A DNA stretch of 64,000 bases from Iodobacter sp025352645. GTDB taxonomy: Bacteria > Pseudomonadota > Gammaproteobacteria > Burkholderiales > Chitinibacteraceae. The stretch lies in the NCBI RefSeq assembly GCF_033446605.1, contig NZ_JAWQUO010000024.1:1-64000 (forward strand), read 5' to 3'. Shown here piece after piece: positions 16,061 through 25,453 of the stretch; the stretch's first letter is position 1, and each line of letters opens with the position of its first letter. The notes under the pieces are model-generated. The model worked only from the letters and a program-made list of their open reading frames with translations, did not search any database and was not told where the DNA came from. Both the position numbers and the translations under genes were made by a program.

Positions 16061-17170
16061 GTGGCTTTTTCATTTATCCGCAAAATCATTGCGCCAAACA
16101 CCTCAGGCAATATCACCTTAGAAAACGAGAGTGATGCAGCACCCATCGTTGCAGAGGAGTCTGGTTTTGACCTAAGCCAGCTCAGTATAGAAGTGATTGA
16201 TAACGATTCACTGCTCACCCCAATCCAAGAAGAAGCTGCGATGCTGCACGCCAGCGGCCAAAGTATTGCTGCCGCAAAAATCCTACACTCAGAACTAAAA
16301 AAAATAGCAGGTTTACACCAAACTGAAGCATGGCTCATGCTTTTTGAGCTTTTACAGCAAAATAATGATAAACAACTGTTTGATAAAGTGGCCCTTTTAT
16401 TTGTTTTAGAGTTTGAAAAAACCCCGCCCACCTGGCGCCAACATTCGGTAAAAGCCAGCAGCGAAGCGCAAAACTACTATCAGTTTCCAGCCATACTTAG
16501 CCATAGCAATATCGATAAAGAACTACTCGCCTTCCAAGCCGCACTACAAGCTTGCAGCAGCTTACGTATTGATATGGCCAAAATCAAAGAAATAGACACC
16601 ATTGCAGCGGCAGAGCTGCTAGCAGTTTGGCAGCGCAGCGTTAAAAAAGGCATCCGCTTACAACTACTAGGCAATCACGAAATAGAAACCCTGCTACGCA
16701 GCCGGATTCAAACATCAAGAGCGATTCCTGCTGAAGCGCCACTTTGGCTGCTCTTGATTGAGCTGCAGCAAATCCAAGGTTTACAAGATGAGTTTGAAAA
16801 TTTAGCCGTCGATTACGCAATCACTTTTGAAGTCTCGCCCCCTTCTTGGATCGAGCCTGATCAGCATGCGGTGCTTATCCCAGCGGGCCCAATTGAACCC
16901 GTCAAAAAGCAAGATCGTTTATATATTGAAAGCGATATTCTCAATACTAAGCCTGAGCAAATTGCGGCGATTCGTGATTACGTCCAGCAACGCTCGTTCC
17001 CTGTACTTGATTTTAGCCATGTACACCGAGTAGATTTTGATTCAGCAGGGCAATTACTTGGTCTTTGCATGGATAAGCCACAGCAAATCACCCTTTGCCA
17101 TGCCAATGCCTTAGTCGTTGCCTTGTTTCGCATCATGGGCATTACTGAGCTAGTGACGCTATCTAGCTAA
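16061..17170 (+). CDS. STAS-like domain protein with internal duplication
   Basis: The 369-residue protein has a weak STAS (anti-sigma-antagonist) fold signature at about residues 160-215 (LRIDMAKIKEIDTIAAAELLAVWQ) and again at the C-terminus (PVLDFSHVHRVDFDSAGQLLGL). Each is preceded by a similar helical block: TEAWLMLFELLQQN...FVLEFEKTPPTWRQ and APLWLLLIELQQIQ...YAITFEVSPPSWIE. The gene therefore arose by duplication of a helical-plus-STAS unit. The start is GTG at 16061; an ATG at 16048 is out of frame. The function is unknown. It lies upstream of hslV on the same strand. Confidence 0.6.
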   Translation: MAFSFIRKIIAPNTSGNITLENESDAAPIVAEESGFDLSQLSIEVIDNDSLLTPIQEEAAMLHASGQSIAAAKILHSELKKIAGLHQTEAWLMLFELLQQNNDKQLFDKVALLFVLEFEKTPPTWRQHSVKASSEAQNYYQFPAILSHSNIDKELLAFQAALQACSSLRIDMAKIKEIDTIAAAELLAVWQRSVKKGIRLQLLGNHEIETLLRSRIQTSRAIPAEAPLWLLLIELQQIQGLQDEFENLAVDYAITFEVSPPSWIEPDQHAVLIPAGPIEPVKKQDRLYIESDILNTKPEQIAAIRDYVQQRSFPVLDFSHVHRVDFDSAGQLLGLCMDKPQQITLCHANALVVALFRIMGITELVTLSS

Positions 17171-17284
17171 TAGCGAATCTCTCGATCCGCCACTAAGGGT
17201 ATTTCTTGGCTACAAGCACAATCATGCTTGTATTTTGCAGCCCAAGCCGCCATCTGCCCTAGATGCTTATTAAGGATGCTTAAG

Positions 17285-17818
17285 ATGGAACAATTTGACG
17301 GCACTACCATTGTCTCTGTACGCCGTGGGGATTTAGTTGCAGTAGGCGGCGATGGTCAGGTCACGCTGGGGAATGTAGTGATCAAAGGCACGGCTCGCAA
17401 AGTGCGTAAGCTTTACAACGATAAAGTGATCGTTGGCTTTGCAGGTGGCACAGCAGATGCTTTCACCTTGTTTGAGCGCTTTGAAACCAAACTAGAAAAA
17501 CACCAAGGCCACCTCACCCGCGCCGCCGTAGAGCTAGCCAAAGATTGGCGCACCGATCGCATGCTACGCCGCTTAGAAGCGATGCTGATTGTGGCCGATA
17601 AAACCGCCACACTGATTATCACCGGTAATGGCGATGTGCTAGAACCCGAGCACGGTATTGCTGCGATAGGCTCTGGCGGTGCATTTGCGCAATCTGCAGC
17701 CAGAGCGCTCCTAGAAAACACCGATTTAGCCCCCGATGTGATTGTCAAAAAAGCCCTAGAAATCACTGGCGATATTTGTATCTATACCAATCAAAACCAT
17801 ACCATTGAGACCATGTAA
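17285..17818 (+). CDS. hslV: HslV peptidase subunit of the HslVU protease
   Basis: This 177-residue N-terminal threonine peptidase begins MEQFDGTTIVSVRRGDLVAV. Processing before Thr7 would expose the catalytic threonine, as in the family. The start at 17285 is fixed by this conserved N-terminus and an AAGGA ribosome site; the frame upstream to 17228 does not look coding. HslV forms a double hexamer that degrades proteins unfolded by the HslU ATPase. In most bacteria hslU follows directly, but here the next gene is a response regulator and no hslU is present anywhere in the window. Confidence 0.95.
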   Translation: MEQFDGTTIVSVRRGDLVAVGGDGQVTLGNVVIKGTARKVRKLYNDKVIVGFAGGTADAFTLFERFETKLEKHQGHLTRAAVELAKDWRTDRMLRRLEAMLIVADKTATLIITGNGDVLEPEHGIAAIGSGGAFAQSAARALLENTDLAPDVIVKKALEITGDICIYTNQNHTIETM

Positions 17819-17837
17819 ACTAAGGACTCAATTGACG

Positions 17838-17908
17838 GTAGCTTGGTGCTGAAGAAGCCCAACAATCCTATTAAGAATGTTGGCTTCGCATACTCAGTAC
17901 CAAGCTAC
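17838..17908. repeat. Dispersed palindromic repeat, family D
   Basis: An inverted repeat with arms GTAGCTTGGTGCTGAAGAAG and CTTCGCATACTCAGTACCAAGCTAC (first 20 bases shown: CTTCGCATACTCAGTACCAA). The arms enclose AGCCCAACAATCC and GAATGTTGG. It follows hslV and could end its transcript. A second copy lies at 30906-30982 between hemA and prfA. Confidence 0.7.
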
Positions 17909-18077
17909 GGTTAGATTAATATCTAATACTAAATCGTGTATTAAGCATATAAACTTTCATCCAGCCTATCACTCCCTTTAAAAAAACCAAGGGCAATCAT
18001 TCGGCCATAAGTCATGTTATTCAACAAAATAGCCATAGCCAGCTATAAAGAAATGTAAATTTAAGCGGCGATCCATC

Positions 18078-18893
18078 ATGGCAAAACACTTTTCTATTGG
18101 CGAACTACGCGTTATTTTGCTAGAGCCATCCCCAGCGCAAAATAAACTGATTACCGCCAAACTAAAACTACTTGGCATTGGCGATATCATTTCTTTTGAG
18201 CAAGGCTCACAAGCGCTTGCCTCCTTAAAAATAGACAACAGCCCTAATCTAATTCTCAGTGCCATGTATTTAAAAGACATGACCGGAATAGAGCTACTTA
18301 CCCAGCTACGCGACAATCCCGATACACAAGACATTGCCTTTATATTAATTTCCAGCGAAACCCAGCCCAAAGTATTAGAGCCGCTTAGGCAGCTTGGCGC
18401 TTGTGCCATTATTCCTAAGCCCTTTACCTCAGAAAACCTAGACCATGCGCTTTGTGTATCGCTTGATTATCTATCTGAAGATTTAACGCTAGATCAAGAT
18501 GATTTAGAGCTAGATATGCTGCGCGTATTACTAGTTGACGATTCTAAAGCAGCACGTAATTACATGCGTAAAGTATTAGAAAACCTAGGCGTGCGTAATA
18601 TCAAAGAAGCTGGCAATGGCCATGAAGGGGTGCAGCTTTTAGAAGAGAGCGTGTTTGATTTATTAATTACTGACTACAATATGCCCGAAATGGATGGCAA
18701 AGAATTAATTGAATTTGTGCGCAAAAATAGCTGGCAAAGCAATATCCCCATCCTGATGGTTTCATCCGAAAGCGATGGTGGCCGCCTTGCCGCCGTTACC
18801 CAGGCAGGCGTATCAGGCATCTGCGATAAGCCTTTCGAGCCATCCGTAGTACGCGGCTTACTTGAGCGCATCTTACGTGAGCAACAACCTTAG
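18078..18893 (+). CDS. Response regulator with a pseudo-receiver and a true receiver domain
   Basis: The 271-residue protein is two CheY-like receivers in tandem with no output domain. The C-terminal one (about 150-268) is canonical: acidic pair in VLLVDDS, phospho-acceptor Asp199 in LLITDYNMPEMDG, and Lys in CDKPF. The N-terminal one (about 9-130) has lost the acidic pocket (LLEPS) and has Ala62 where the Asp should be (LILSAMYLKDMTG), but keeps the Lys in PKPF. It probably cannot be phosphorylated and may bind a partner or hold the active receiver. No kinase gene is adjacent. An inverted repeat GCTAAGCC/GGCTTAGC at 18922-18945 follows the gene. Confidence 0.85.
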   Translation: MAKHFSIGELRVILLEPSPAQNKLITAKLKLLGIGDIISFEQGSQALASLKIDNSPNLILSAMYLKDMTGIELLTQLRDNPDTQDIAFILISSETQPKVLEPLRQLGACAIIPKPFTSENLDHALCVSLDYLSEDLTLDQDDLELDMLRVLLVDDSKAARNYMRKVLENLGVRNIKEAGNGHEGVQLLEESVFDLLITDYNMPEMDGKELIEFVRKNSWQSNIPILMVSSESDGGRLAAVTQAGVSGICDKPFEPSVVRGLLERILREQQP

Positions 18894-19021
18894 AGTCTGT
18901 TATTGTTTGATTTGCAGCTCAGCTAAGCCAAAATACCGGCTTAGCCGACAGTTTTAAGCTTTTCTACCTATTCCCTAATTCAGCGGTTCATGATTTTGCT
19001 GTAAACCGCTAGAATGTCGCC

Positions 19022-19987
19022 ATGTTGCATACACTTACAATCATACGTCAGCTCAATGCTGATGAATTCACCTCCGGCGAAGCCATTGCCAAACAGTTGG
19101 GCGTATCACGCTCGGCGGTTTCAGCCGCGCTTAATCGCAGTGCCGATTTTGGTATTGAGCTAGAGCGCCGCCATGGCGTAGGTTATAAACTCACTCAGCC
19201 CATTGAATGGCTAGATGTGCCTAGCATCACCCAAACGCTCAGCATTAATAGCCCATTTAGCCTGAATTTAATTGATGAGATTGAATCTACCAACCGCACT
19301 TTGCGCCAAGAAAGCGCCGCTGCTGGCTCGGTATTGGCCGCAGAATGGCAAACGGCGGGCCGTGGCCGCCTAGGCCGCCCTTGGGTAGGAAGCTTAGGCG
19401 GCAGCTTATTGTTTTCTTTGGTTTGGCGTTTTAATGGCGGGATCAGCCGCTTGGCAGGCTTAAGCCTTGCCGTTGGGATTGCGCTAGCCAGAGCATTAGA
19501 GCAACAAGGTTACCATGGCATAGGGCTTAAATGGCCCAATGATTTACTCTGCCCCAAAGGCAAGCTAGCGGGTATTTTGATCGAGCTATCTGGGGACGCT
19601 TTAGGCCCTGCAGATGCAGTGATTGGGATTGGCCTTAACTTACGCCTATCCCCAAGCGAGCGCCTACACGCCAATCATGCAGCAGATTTAAGCGATTGCA
19701 GCGGGCCTAGCCCTAAGCGAAATCTGCTTTTCGCCAGCATTTTAAATGAGCTAGCCGAGTTATTACCACGCTTTGACCAAGACGGCTTTGCCCCCTTACG
19801 CTCAGAGTGGGAAGCCAGACATATTTGGCAGGGCGAGCAGGCAAGATTAATTTCACCAAACGGGCTAGAAAGCAGCGGCAAAATCATTGGCATTGCCGAA
19901 GATGGCGCCTTACGCATTGCAGGAGAAAATGGCTTGCAAGTGGTTTATGCTGGCGACATTAGCTTACGTAAGGTAGCAGCAGCGTGA
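19022..19987 (+). CDS. birA: BirA, biotin-protein ligase and biotin repressor
   Basis: This 321-residue bifunctional protein has an N-terminal winged helix (SGEAIAKQLGVSRSAVSAALNR, residues 18-40). The biotin ligase domain carries the GRGRLGRPW adenylate loop (about residue 112) and KWPNDLLCPKGKLAGILIE, and the C-terminal SH3-like domain is present. It attaches biotin to acetyl-CoA carboxylase and represses biotin genes when carrying biotinyl-AMP. The likely target in this window is bioA (34119-35462), although no BirA operator was recognised there. It overlaps coaX by four bases (GTGA), so birA, coaX and the SPOR gene form one operon, as in other Neisseriales. Confidence 0.95.
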   Translation: MLHTLTIIRQLNADEFTSGEAIAKQLGVSRSAVSAALNRSADFGIELERRHGVGYKLTQPIEWLDVPSITQTLSINSPFSLNLIDEIESTNRTLRQESAAAGSVLAAEWQTAGRGRLGRPWVGSLGGSLLFSLVWRFNGGISRLAGLSLAVGIALARALEQQGYHGIGLKWPNDLLCPKGKLAGILIELSGDALGPADAVIGIGLNLRLSPSERLHANHAADLSDCSGPSPKRNLLFASILNELAELLPRFDQDGFAPLRSEWEARHIWQGEQARLISPNGLESSGKIIGIAEDGALRIAGENGLQVVYAGDISLRKVAAA

Positions 19988-20718
19988 GCTTACTACTAAT
20001 AGACCTTGGTAATAGCCGAATCAAATGGGCTTATGGCAATCCACCTTGGGCCTCTGTGGGCTATAGCTTTACCCCAGATGTAGCACAATTGCTTCAGCAA
20101 TTGCTCGCCCTGCCCCGTCCCGATGCCATTCATGGCTGCACGGTTGGCCAGCCTGAAGCGGCACTTTTGCTAGAGCAATTTTGCCAGCAGCAATGGGGCC
20201 ACAGCATTCAATGGCTAAAGGTAAGCCGCAATGCTTTGGGGATACACAATGCCTATCGCCATTTAGAGCAGCAGGGGCCAGATCGCTGGGCGGCAGTCCT
20301 CGGTGCACGCAGCTTGTTTCCTAACCGAGCCTTAGTGATTGCCAGCGCGGGCACCGCACTTACTGTGGATGCACTGACAGAAGACAACGAGTATTTAGGT
20401 GGCATGATTTTGCCCGGGTTAAGGCTGATGAAATCTGCCCTTGCCCAGCAAACAGCAAGGCTTACTTTAAGCGAAGGTGCTTTTCATGATTTTCCGCGTT
20501 GCACCACCGATGCAATTGAGACTGGCTGTATCAGCGCCATGGCTGGCAGTATTATTGCCATGCAAACGCGTTTAGCCCGCCGAGGCGATACGCCGCTCTG
20601 TATTATTTCTGGAGGCGATGCCGCCTTGATCGCCCCCCATTTACCTCATCAACCCATCATCGCCGAACAGCTCGTCCTACACGGGCTGGCTGCACTTGCT
20701 CAGGATATTCATCAATGA
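19984..20718 (+). CDS. coaX: Type III pantothenate kinase (CoaX)
   Basis: This 244-residue ASKHA-fold kinase phosphorylates pantothenate in the first step of coenzyme A synthesis. Motifs seen are LLIDLGNSRIKWAY (phosphate 1 loop), GPDRWAAVLGA and ASAGTALTVDAL (phosphate 2), and GGMILPGLRLM, all typical of CoaX. The start is a GTG within the birA stop region (overlap GTGA), and the next gene begins in its stop codon (ATGA), so all three genes are translationally coupled. panD, which supplies beta-alanine to the same pathway, lies at 26583-26963. Confidence 0.95.
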   Translation: MSLLLIDLGNSRIKWAYGNPPWASVGYSFTPDVAQLLQQLLALPRPDAIHGCTVGQPEAALLLEQFCQQQWGHSIQWLKVSRNALGIHNAYRHLEQQGPDRWAAVLGARSLFPNRALVIASAGTALTVDALTEDNEYLGGMILPGLRLMKSALAQQTARLTLSEGAFHDFPRCTTDAIETGCISAMAGSIIAMQTRLARRGDTPLCIISGGDAALIAPHLPHQPIIAEQLVLHGLAALAQDIHQ

Positions 20719-21422
20719 AATGGTTGTGCGCGCTGCTCCTTGCTGCCAATTTAATCCTTTGGGGCTACAACTCATTGCAAACCAAGCCCGTCAGTACCCG
20801 AGCCAATGCGCAGATTAATGCTGATAAAGTAAAATTGGTGGCTAGCTTGCCAGTGATTGTGGTTAATCGCCCTAGCCCAACACCGCTACCTGAGGTTATT
20901 ACGCCAATTTCTGCCCCAACAGCAACACCCAATTCAATACCAACGCCAAGCCCAACTCCTATTCCAAAAACTACCGTGTGTATGCGTTGGAGTGGCACAG
21001 GGCAAGAGCAAAGCGACACCATGCGCCAGCGCCTTAAATCACTCGGTTTAGCCAGCAGCGAAGCCAATATCAGCGGCAAAGTTTGGGTGTATATCCCACC
21101 ACAAACAGATCTTGAGCTAGCTAATCGCAAAGCCCAGCAGCTTAGCAGCCAGGGCGTGCAAGATTACTACGTGATTAATAATGGTGGCAGATGGCAAAAC
21201 GCCATCTCACTCGGCGTATTCAGCAGCCGCGAAGGCGCTGAAAGACGTTTGAATGAATTAAAAAACCAAGGAGTAAAATCAGCCGTGGTCAGAGAGCGTG
21301 ACGACAGCCCATCCCATACCGTGTTTACGCTGCGCAAAATCAGCCCAGAGCAGCAACAAAAACTAGAAAAGCTCAACAGCCAGCTTAAAGGTGCTCAACT
21401 GCAAACCAGCAATTGCTCTTAA
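20715..21422 (+). CDS. SPOR-domain membrane protein
   Basis: The 235-residue protein has one N-terminal membrane helix (LCALLLAANLILWGY). A proline/threonine-rich linker follows (about 50-90, many TPxP units). The C-terminal SPOR domain contains GGRWQNAISLGVFSSREGAERRLNELKNQG, the peptidoglycan-binding fold. Such proteins sit in the inner membrane and bind denuded septal glycan. It is coupled to coaX through an ATGA overlap. A hairpin GGCTGAGG/CCTCAGCC at 21437-21462 lies between it and the convergent LysR gene. Confidence 0.85.
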   Translation: MKWLCALLLAANLILWGYNSLQTKPVSTRANAQINADKVKLVASLPVIVVNRPSPTPLPEVITPISAPTATPNSIPTPSPTPIPKTTVCMRWSGTGQEQSDTMRQRLKSLGLASSEANISGKVWVYIPPQTDLELANRKAQQLSSQGVQDYYVINNGGRWQNAISLGVFSSREGAERRLNELKNQGVKSAVVRERDDSPSHTVFTLRKISPEQQQKLEKLNSQLKGAQLQTSNCS

Positions 21423-21436
21423 GCAAATAATGAAGC

Positions 21437-21462
21437 GGCTGAGGCAATCTTCAGCCTCAGCC
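21437..21462. terminator. Hairpin between convergent genes
   Basis: An 8-bp stem GGCTGAGG (21437-21444) and CCTCAGCC (21455-21462) lies after the SPOR gene and reaches into the last codons of the LysR gene. There is no long T-run on either strand, so termination is likely weak or assisted by other factors. Confidence 0.5.
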
Positions 21463-22416
21463 CAGCACGATCCGTGGCAATAGCCACGGGGCTGCGGCGG
21501 ATATAACGGGTAGATAGCGCTCTCGCATCAGCGCAATGCTGTCGTCCGCAAGCAACTCGGGTAGGTTGCCAAGCTCATCGCTACGCGCAAGCAGAGTCAG
21601 CTCGCGGCAAAATTCGCCCTCGGGCACGGGTAAGCATTGCACTTCACCTGTTTTGATTCCGCCGTGAAATAAGCAGAGCGGCGTGGTTAGAGTCCAGCCT
21701 AAGCCCGCTTTGACCATTTGCAAAATCGCGTAGGAGTTATCCAGCTGCATGCGTAGTGGCGGATGAATGCTCCAGGTTTGTAGCTGGTTTTCAATGCTGC
21801 GACCAATCACCGTGGATTGGTTGTAGCGAATAAAATCCAGCGCCGCTGCCAGCGTGCGTAAGCTATTCACTGGGCCTTTAAAATCAAGCGGCAGCACTAA
21901 AATAAACGGTTCACGCAGCAGGCGGCGGCGAAATAGCTCGGGGTGGTTAGGCACTGCATCATCAGACAAAATGATATCGACCCGCCGATTAAGCAGGGCA
22001 TCGGCATGTAGGTGCGATTGCCCAGTCACCATCGACCAGTGCGCAGTGCGGCGCTTAATCGCGGCGACCAGCTCTTTGCCCACGCTAATTGCTAATGAAT
22101 CCACCAGTGCAATCCGCACATGCTTAAGCGGCGTGGCTTCCTGACGGCGAAACTCCAAACTTACGCGGCGAGCCTCGCTTAATAAGTGCTCCGCCTGCTC
22201 ATAAAACTTACGCCCTAGCGGTGTCAGCATAGGTGGGCGCTGCGATCGATCGAGCAGCTGCACATGCAATTGCACTTCAAGGTTAGCAATGCTTTGCGAA
22301 ACGGACGATTGCGTCATCCCCAGCCGCTGCCCCGCCGCCGTCATCCCCCCCGCCTCGACAATCGCGGCAAAGACTTCCAAGCTTTTTAAATCAAAACCAA
22401 TCGGACTCGCAGCCAT
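21457..22416 (-). CDS. LysR-family transcriptional regulator
   Basis: This 319-residue regulator has the LysR winged helix at residues 8-65 (SLEVFAAIVEAGGMTAAGQRLGMTQSSVSQSIANLE) and a periplasmic-binding-like effector domain from about 95 on. GGAAACAGC precedes the ATG. LysR proteins usually control a neighbouring divergent gene; here the divergent neighbour, 244 bases away, is the M16 protease, which makes it the first candidate target. The effector cannot be told from the sequence. Confidence 0.88.
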   Translation of the reverse strand: MAASPIGFDLKSLEVFAAIVEAGGMTAAGQRLGMTQSSVSQSIANLEVQLHVQLLDRSQRPPMLTPLGRKFYEQAEHLLSEARRVSLEFRRQEATPLKHVRIALVDSLAISVGKELVAAIKRRTAHWSMVTGQSHLHADALLNRRVDIILSDDAVPNHPELFRRRLLREPFILVLPLDFKGPVNSLRTLAAALDFIRYNQSTVIGRSIENQLQTWSIHPPLRMQLDNSYAILQMVKAGLGWTLTTPLCLFHGGIKTGEVQCLPVPEGEFCRELTLLARSDELGNLPELLADDSIALMRERYLPVISAAAPWLLPRIVLG

Positions 22417-22660
22417 GCTGTTTCCATTGCGTTAGTTTTATTCAAAACCACAGAGCACATCAAACTCAACGTTTTAATATGTCCAACTGTAAAATACGCT
22501 AAGTCTGGCGTAATTGTAAATACGAGGCTCCACCAGCGATATCAATCTCTGCCTAAATAAAAATTACAAATTCTTACTTATTTTTTTCTAAAATAAAAAG
22601 CTACGTATAATGCCATTGACTTAAATTTCAAAAATATCTCATTACAAAAGAAGATTTTTT

Positions 22661-25384
22661 ATGCGTAGATTGATGATTTGTGCCGCATTAATAGCCACCG
22701 CCCCTTGTTGGGCAGCCATGGAAATGACTGAAGGGCAATTACAAAATGGCCTGCATTATTTCGTAAAAGAAAACCAAGAGCCTGCCGGAAAAGTAGAGCT
22801 ACGGCTGGTGGTTAAAGTGGGTTCGCGTCATGAATTAAAGGATGAAAAAGGCATTGCGCATTTAGTAGAGCATATGGCGTTTCGCCGCACCCGCCATTTT
22901 GCGCCAGGTGAGATCAACGCTTTTTTTAATGACCAAGGTATGCGCTGGAGAAACGACAGTAACGCTTGGACCAACTGGGAAGAAACGGTTTATCACTTTA
23001 CCGTGAATAAATCCGAGCTGCCACGCGCCTTACAGCTGCTCGCCGACTGGGGCAGCGGCATAGCGTTTGATCCTAAGGAGCTGGCAACCGAGCGCCAGAT
23101 TGTGCTGGATGAGCAACGTATGCGAGAAAACGCTCAGCAGTTTTGGATGGAGTACGCCGACGCGCTCTACCCAGGGCGAGAATACAGCCAGCATATGCCG
23201 ATTGGAGAGACAGAAGTTATTCAAAGCTTAGCGCTAGCACGTATCGCCGCTTTTTATAAGCGCAATTACATTGCCCCAAGAATGAGCGTCATTGTGGTGG
23301 GCGATGTTGCTGGGCTGACGACCGAGGCGCTAATCCAAGAAAAATTCAAAGGTATCCCAGCAGGCCCAATACCACAGACACAGCCCCTTCCCAAGGCCAC
23401 ACAAACCTTGCAATTATTTAGCCAAGATAGAATGGAAGGACTCGCCAAACCCATTGTGTCTTGGGGCTGGGTCGAAGAGTGGAATGGCATCCCTTCCGAA
23501 GAGGGAATGCAGCGTGATTACTTGCGTTCACTGGCTTTGCAGATTGTGCAAAGACGCCTGCAAGCCCTAGATGGCAATGTCTACAGCTCTGCCAGCATGT
23601 ATCGAGATGACAATCTACCGCATGTGCAGCAATGGACACTTGCACTCGATGCCCTACCTGGCAAAGAAAAGCCTGCTCTGGAAGCACTGCTCTTTGCCGC
23701 CGAGCAAGCTCGCCGCACTGGTGTTTCTGCCGATGAGTTAAAAGAAGTGATGCAACTGGAACGTGCTAACTATCAAATCAAGCAGGTGCAAAACAACCAG
23801 CAGCTTGCAGATGTTTTGCTTAATCATGTGCTGCAAGGTTTTAACACCGATACCCCGCAAGAATGGCTGAACCGGCTCAATGAACAAGAAAAAACAGCGA
23901 CACCGGAAAGTGTACAAAAAGCGCTGGATGAGTTGATGAAGAGCCCTAGTCAAATCGTCAAAATCTTCCGCCCCCGTGGCGATAGCTCGGCACATCATGG
24001 CGTGTTTGATAACAGCGATTTAATCGCCATTCAAACCGAAGTAAAGCAGCGCAGCTTTAGGGATGGTGCACGCAAGATCAAGCCCGTGCAATTAATGGCC
24101 AAGCAACCGAGCGCTGGCAAAATTGTGAGCACAGAAAAAATTGCCGGAGGTGGAGTCTGGCGGCTGGAAAACGGCATGGAGGTGATATGGCAGCAAGCTG
24201 AAGCAGGCGAAAAACAAATTGGCCTTCATTTGCGCAGCAAAGGGGGCTTATTAGCGCTTCCTAAAAAACTACAACTCGCTGGTGCAGTATTAGCTAACTA
24301 TCAGTCCAGAGTGGGTTTGAATGGGGTGAACCCTTTACAACTGAGGGATGTACTCGCTGGGCACACCGCCACTTTGCAATCCTATGTGAGCATAGACGAG
24401 GCAGGAGCAAGTGGGCTGGCAGCCAACGAAGACTTAGAGCTGGTATTACAAATGCTCTATCTAGGCCTACAAAAACCAGCAACAGATCATCAGCAACGCC
24501 AAGAAGTCACTGATCAATTACAAGGCTGGCTTAATCAGCATAATGATTTAAGCGCCTTACTGGCTCATGGCGAAACGTGGCCTTGGCGTAATAACTGGTC
24601 AGCAAGTGACTTTAAGCTACTAACTACAGCGGATATTCAGCAGGCCCATGCGATGCTGCTTGGGGAGCCAAAAAATCTGCGCTTAGTACTCACTGGAATC
24701 AAAAACCCAGCAGAAGTTGCCCCGCTGATTGAGCGTTATTTGGCCAGTTTAGAGCCAGCAAAAGAGCGCGCCGATTTGCAGCCCATCTCAGCGATGCCAC
24801 TCAAGCCCTTGCATGTGATGGGCTCCGTTGCACAATCAGAAGCCTTTCTTAACTGGCGTTTCGTAACTCCACAAAAAATCGGCGCTCGGGATCTTGTGCT
24901 AGCCAGCGCGCTTGCCGATGTCATCCAACAAAGATTATTACCCGTATTACGCTTTGACGGTGGCTTAAGCTACTCGGTTTCTAGCGATGCACAAGTCACG
25001 CCAGGTGAGGGAGTCGTCCTTTCTCTAGCGAACAATGGCCCTGCGATGCAATGCCAGGAGATGGTCGCCAAAACCACCGGCGTGCTGCATGAGCTGGCTA
25101 AAAATGGCCCAAGCGCAGCGGAAGTCGCTAGCAGCCTTGATCTAGCCAACAAGCAAGAGCAAGACCGCCTGCAAAAACCCGCCTTTAAGGCACAAAGATT
25201 GAGCTTTAACTGGATATACGGCGATGGCATGCGTGATTTAAAGCCAGACTTTAGCCAAGTGCTGACGCAGGCCAAGCTTAAAGACGCCGCCCAACGCTGG
25301 ATAAACTATGACGCAGCCTATCTCTATGCCCAAGGCTGCAAACATAACTTTAGCAATGAGGAGCTGGCTGCAATGTGGAAGTAG
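22661..25384 (+). CDS. M16-family zinc metallopeptidase, PqqL/pitrilysin type
   Basis: This 907-residue protein has a signal peptide (MRRLMICAALIATAPCWAA) and two M16 halves. The N-terminal half carries the inverted zinc motif HLVEH (in GIAHLVEHMAFRRT, about residues 66-70) and a downstream glutamate in ELATERQIVLDEQRMRE. The C-terminal half (from about 500) lacks the motif, as usual for the inactive partner. It should act in the periplasm on peptides or unfolded substrates. A TATAAT at 22606-22611 is a plausible -10 element. The divergent LysR gene may regulate it. Confidence 0.9.
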   Translation: MRRLMICAALIATAPCWAAMEMTEGQLQNGLHYFVKENQEPAGKVELRLVVKVGSRHELKDEKGIAHLVEHMAFRRTRHFAPGEINAFFNDQGMRWRNDSNAWTNWEETVYHFTVNKSELPRALQLLADWGSGIAFDPKELATERQIVLDEQRMRENAQQFWMEYADALYPGREYSQHMPIGETEVIQSLALARIAAFYKRNYIAPRMSVIVVGDVAGLTTEALIQEKFKGIPAGPIPQTQPLPKATQTLQLFSQDRMEGLAKPIVSWGWVEEWNGIPSEEGMQRDYLRSLALQIVQRRLQALDGNVYSSASMYRDDNLPHVQQWTLALDALPGKEKPALEALLFAAEQARRTGVSADELKEVMQLERANYQIKQVQNNQQLADVLLNHVLQGFNTDTPQEWLNRLNEQEKTATPESVQKALDELMKSPSQIVKIFRPRGDSSAHHGVFDNSDLIAIQTEVKQRSFRDGARKIKPVQLMAKQPSAGKIVSTEKIAGGGVWRLENGMEVIWQQAEAGEKQIGLHLRSKGGLLALPKKLQLAGAVLANYQSRVGLNGVNPLQLRDVLAGHTATLQSYVSIDEAGASGLAANEDLELVLQMLYLGLQKPATDHQQRQEVTDQLQGWLNQHNDLSALLAHGETWPWRNNWSASDFKLLTTADIQQAHAMLLGEPKNLRLVLTGIKNPAEVAPLIERYLASLEPAKERADLQPISAMPLKPLHVMGSVAQSEAFLNWRFVTPQKIGARDLVLASALADVIQQRLLPVLRFDGGLSYSVSSDAQVTPGEGVVLSLANNGPAMQCQEMVAKTTGVLHELAKNGPSAAEVASSLDLANKQEQDRLQKPAFKAQRLSFNWIYGDGMRDLKPDFSQVLTQAKLKDAAQRWINYDAAYLYAQGCKHNFSNEELAAMWK

Positions 25385-25453
25385 CGGCTTTGTAGATTGG
25401 GTATGATGTTGTGCCTGGGCTGCAGATGCATGACCGCGTGGGCATAAAAACAC

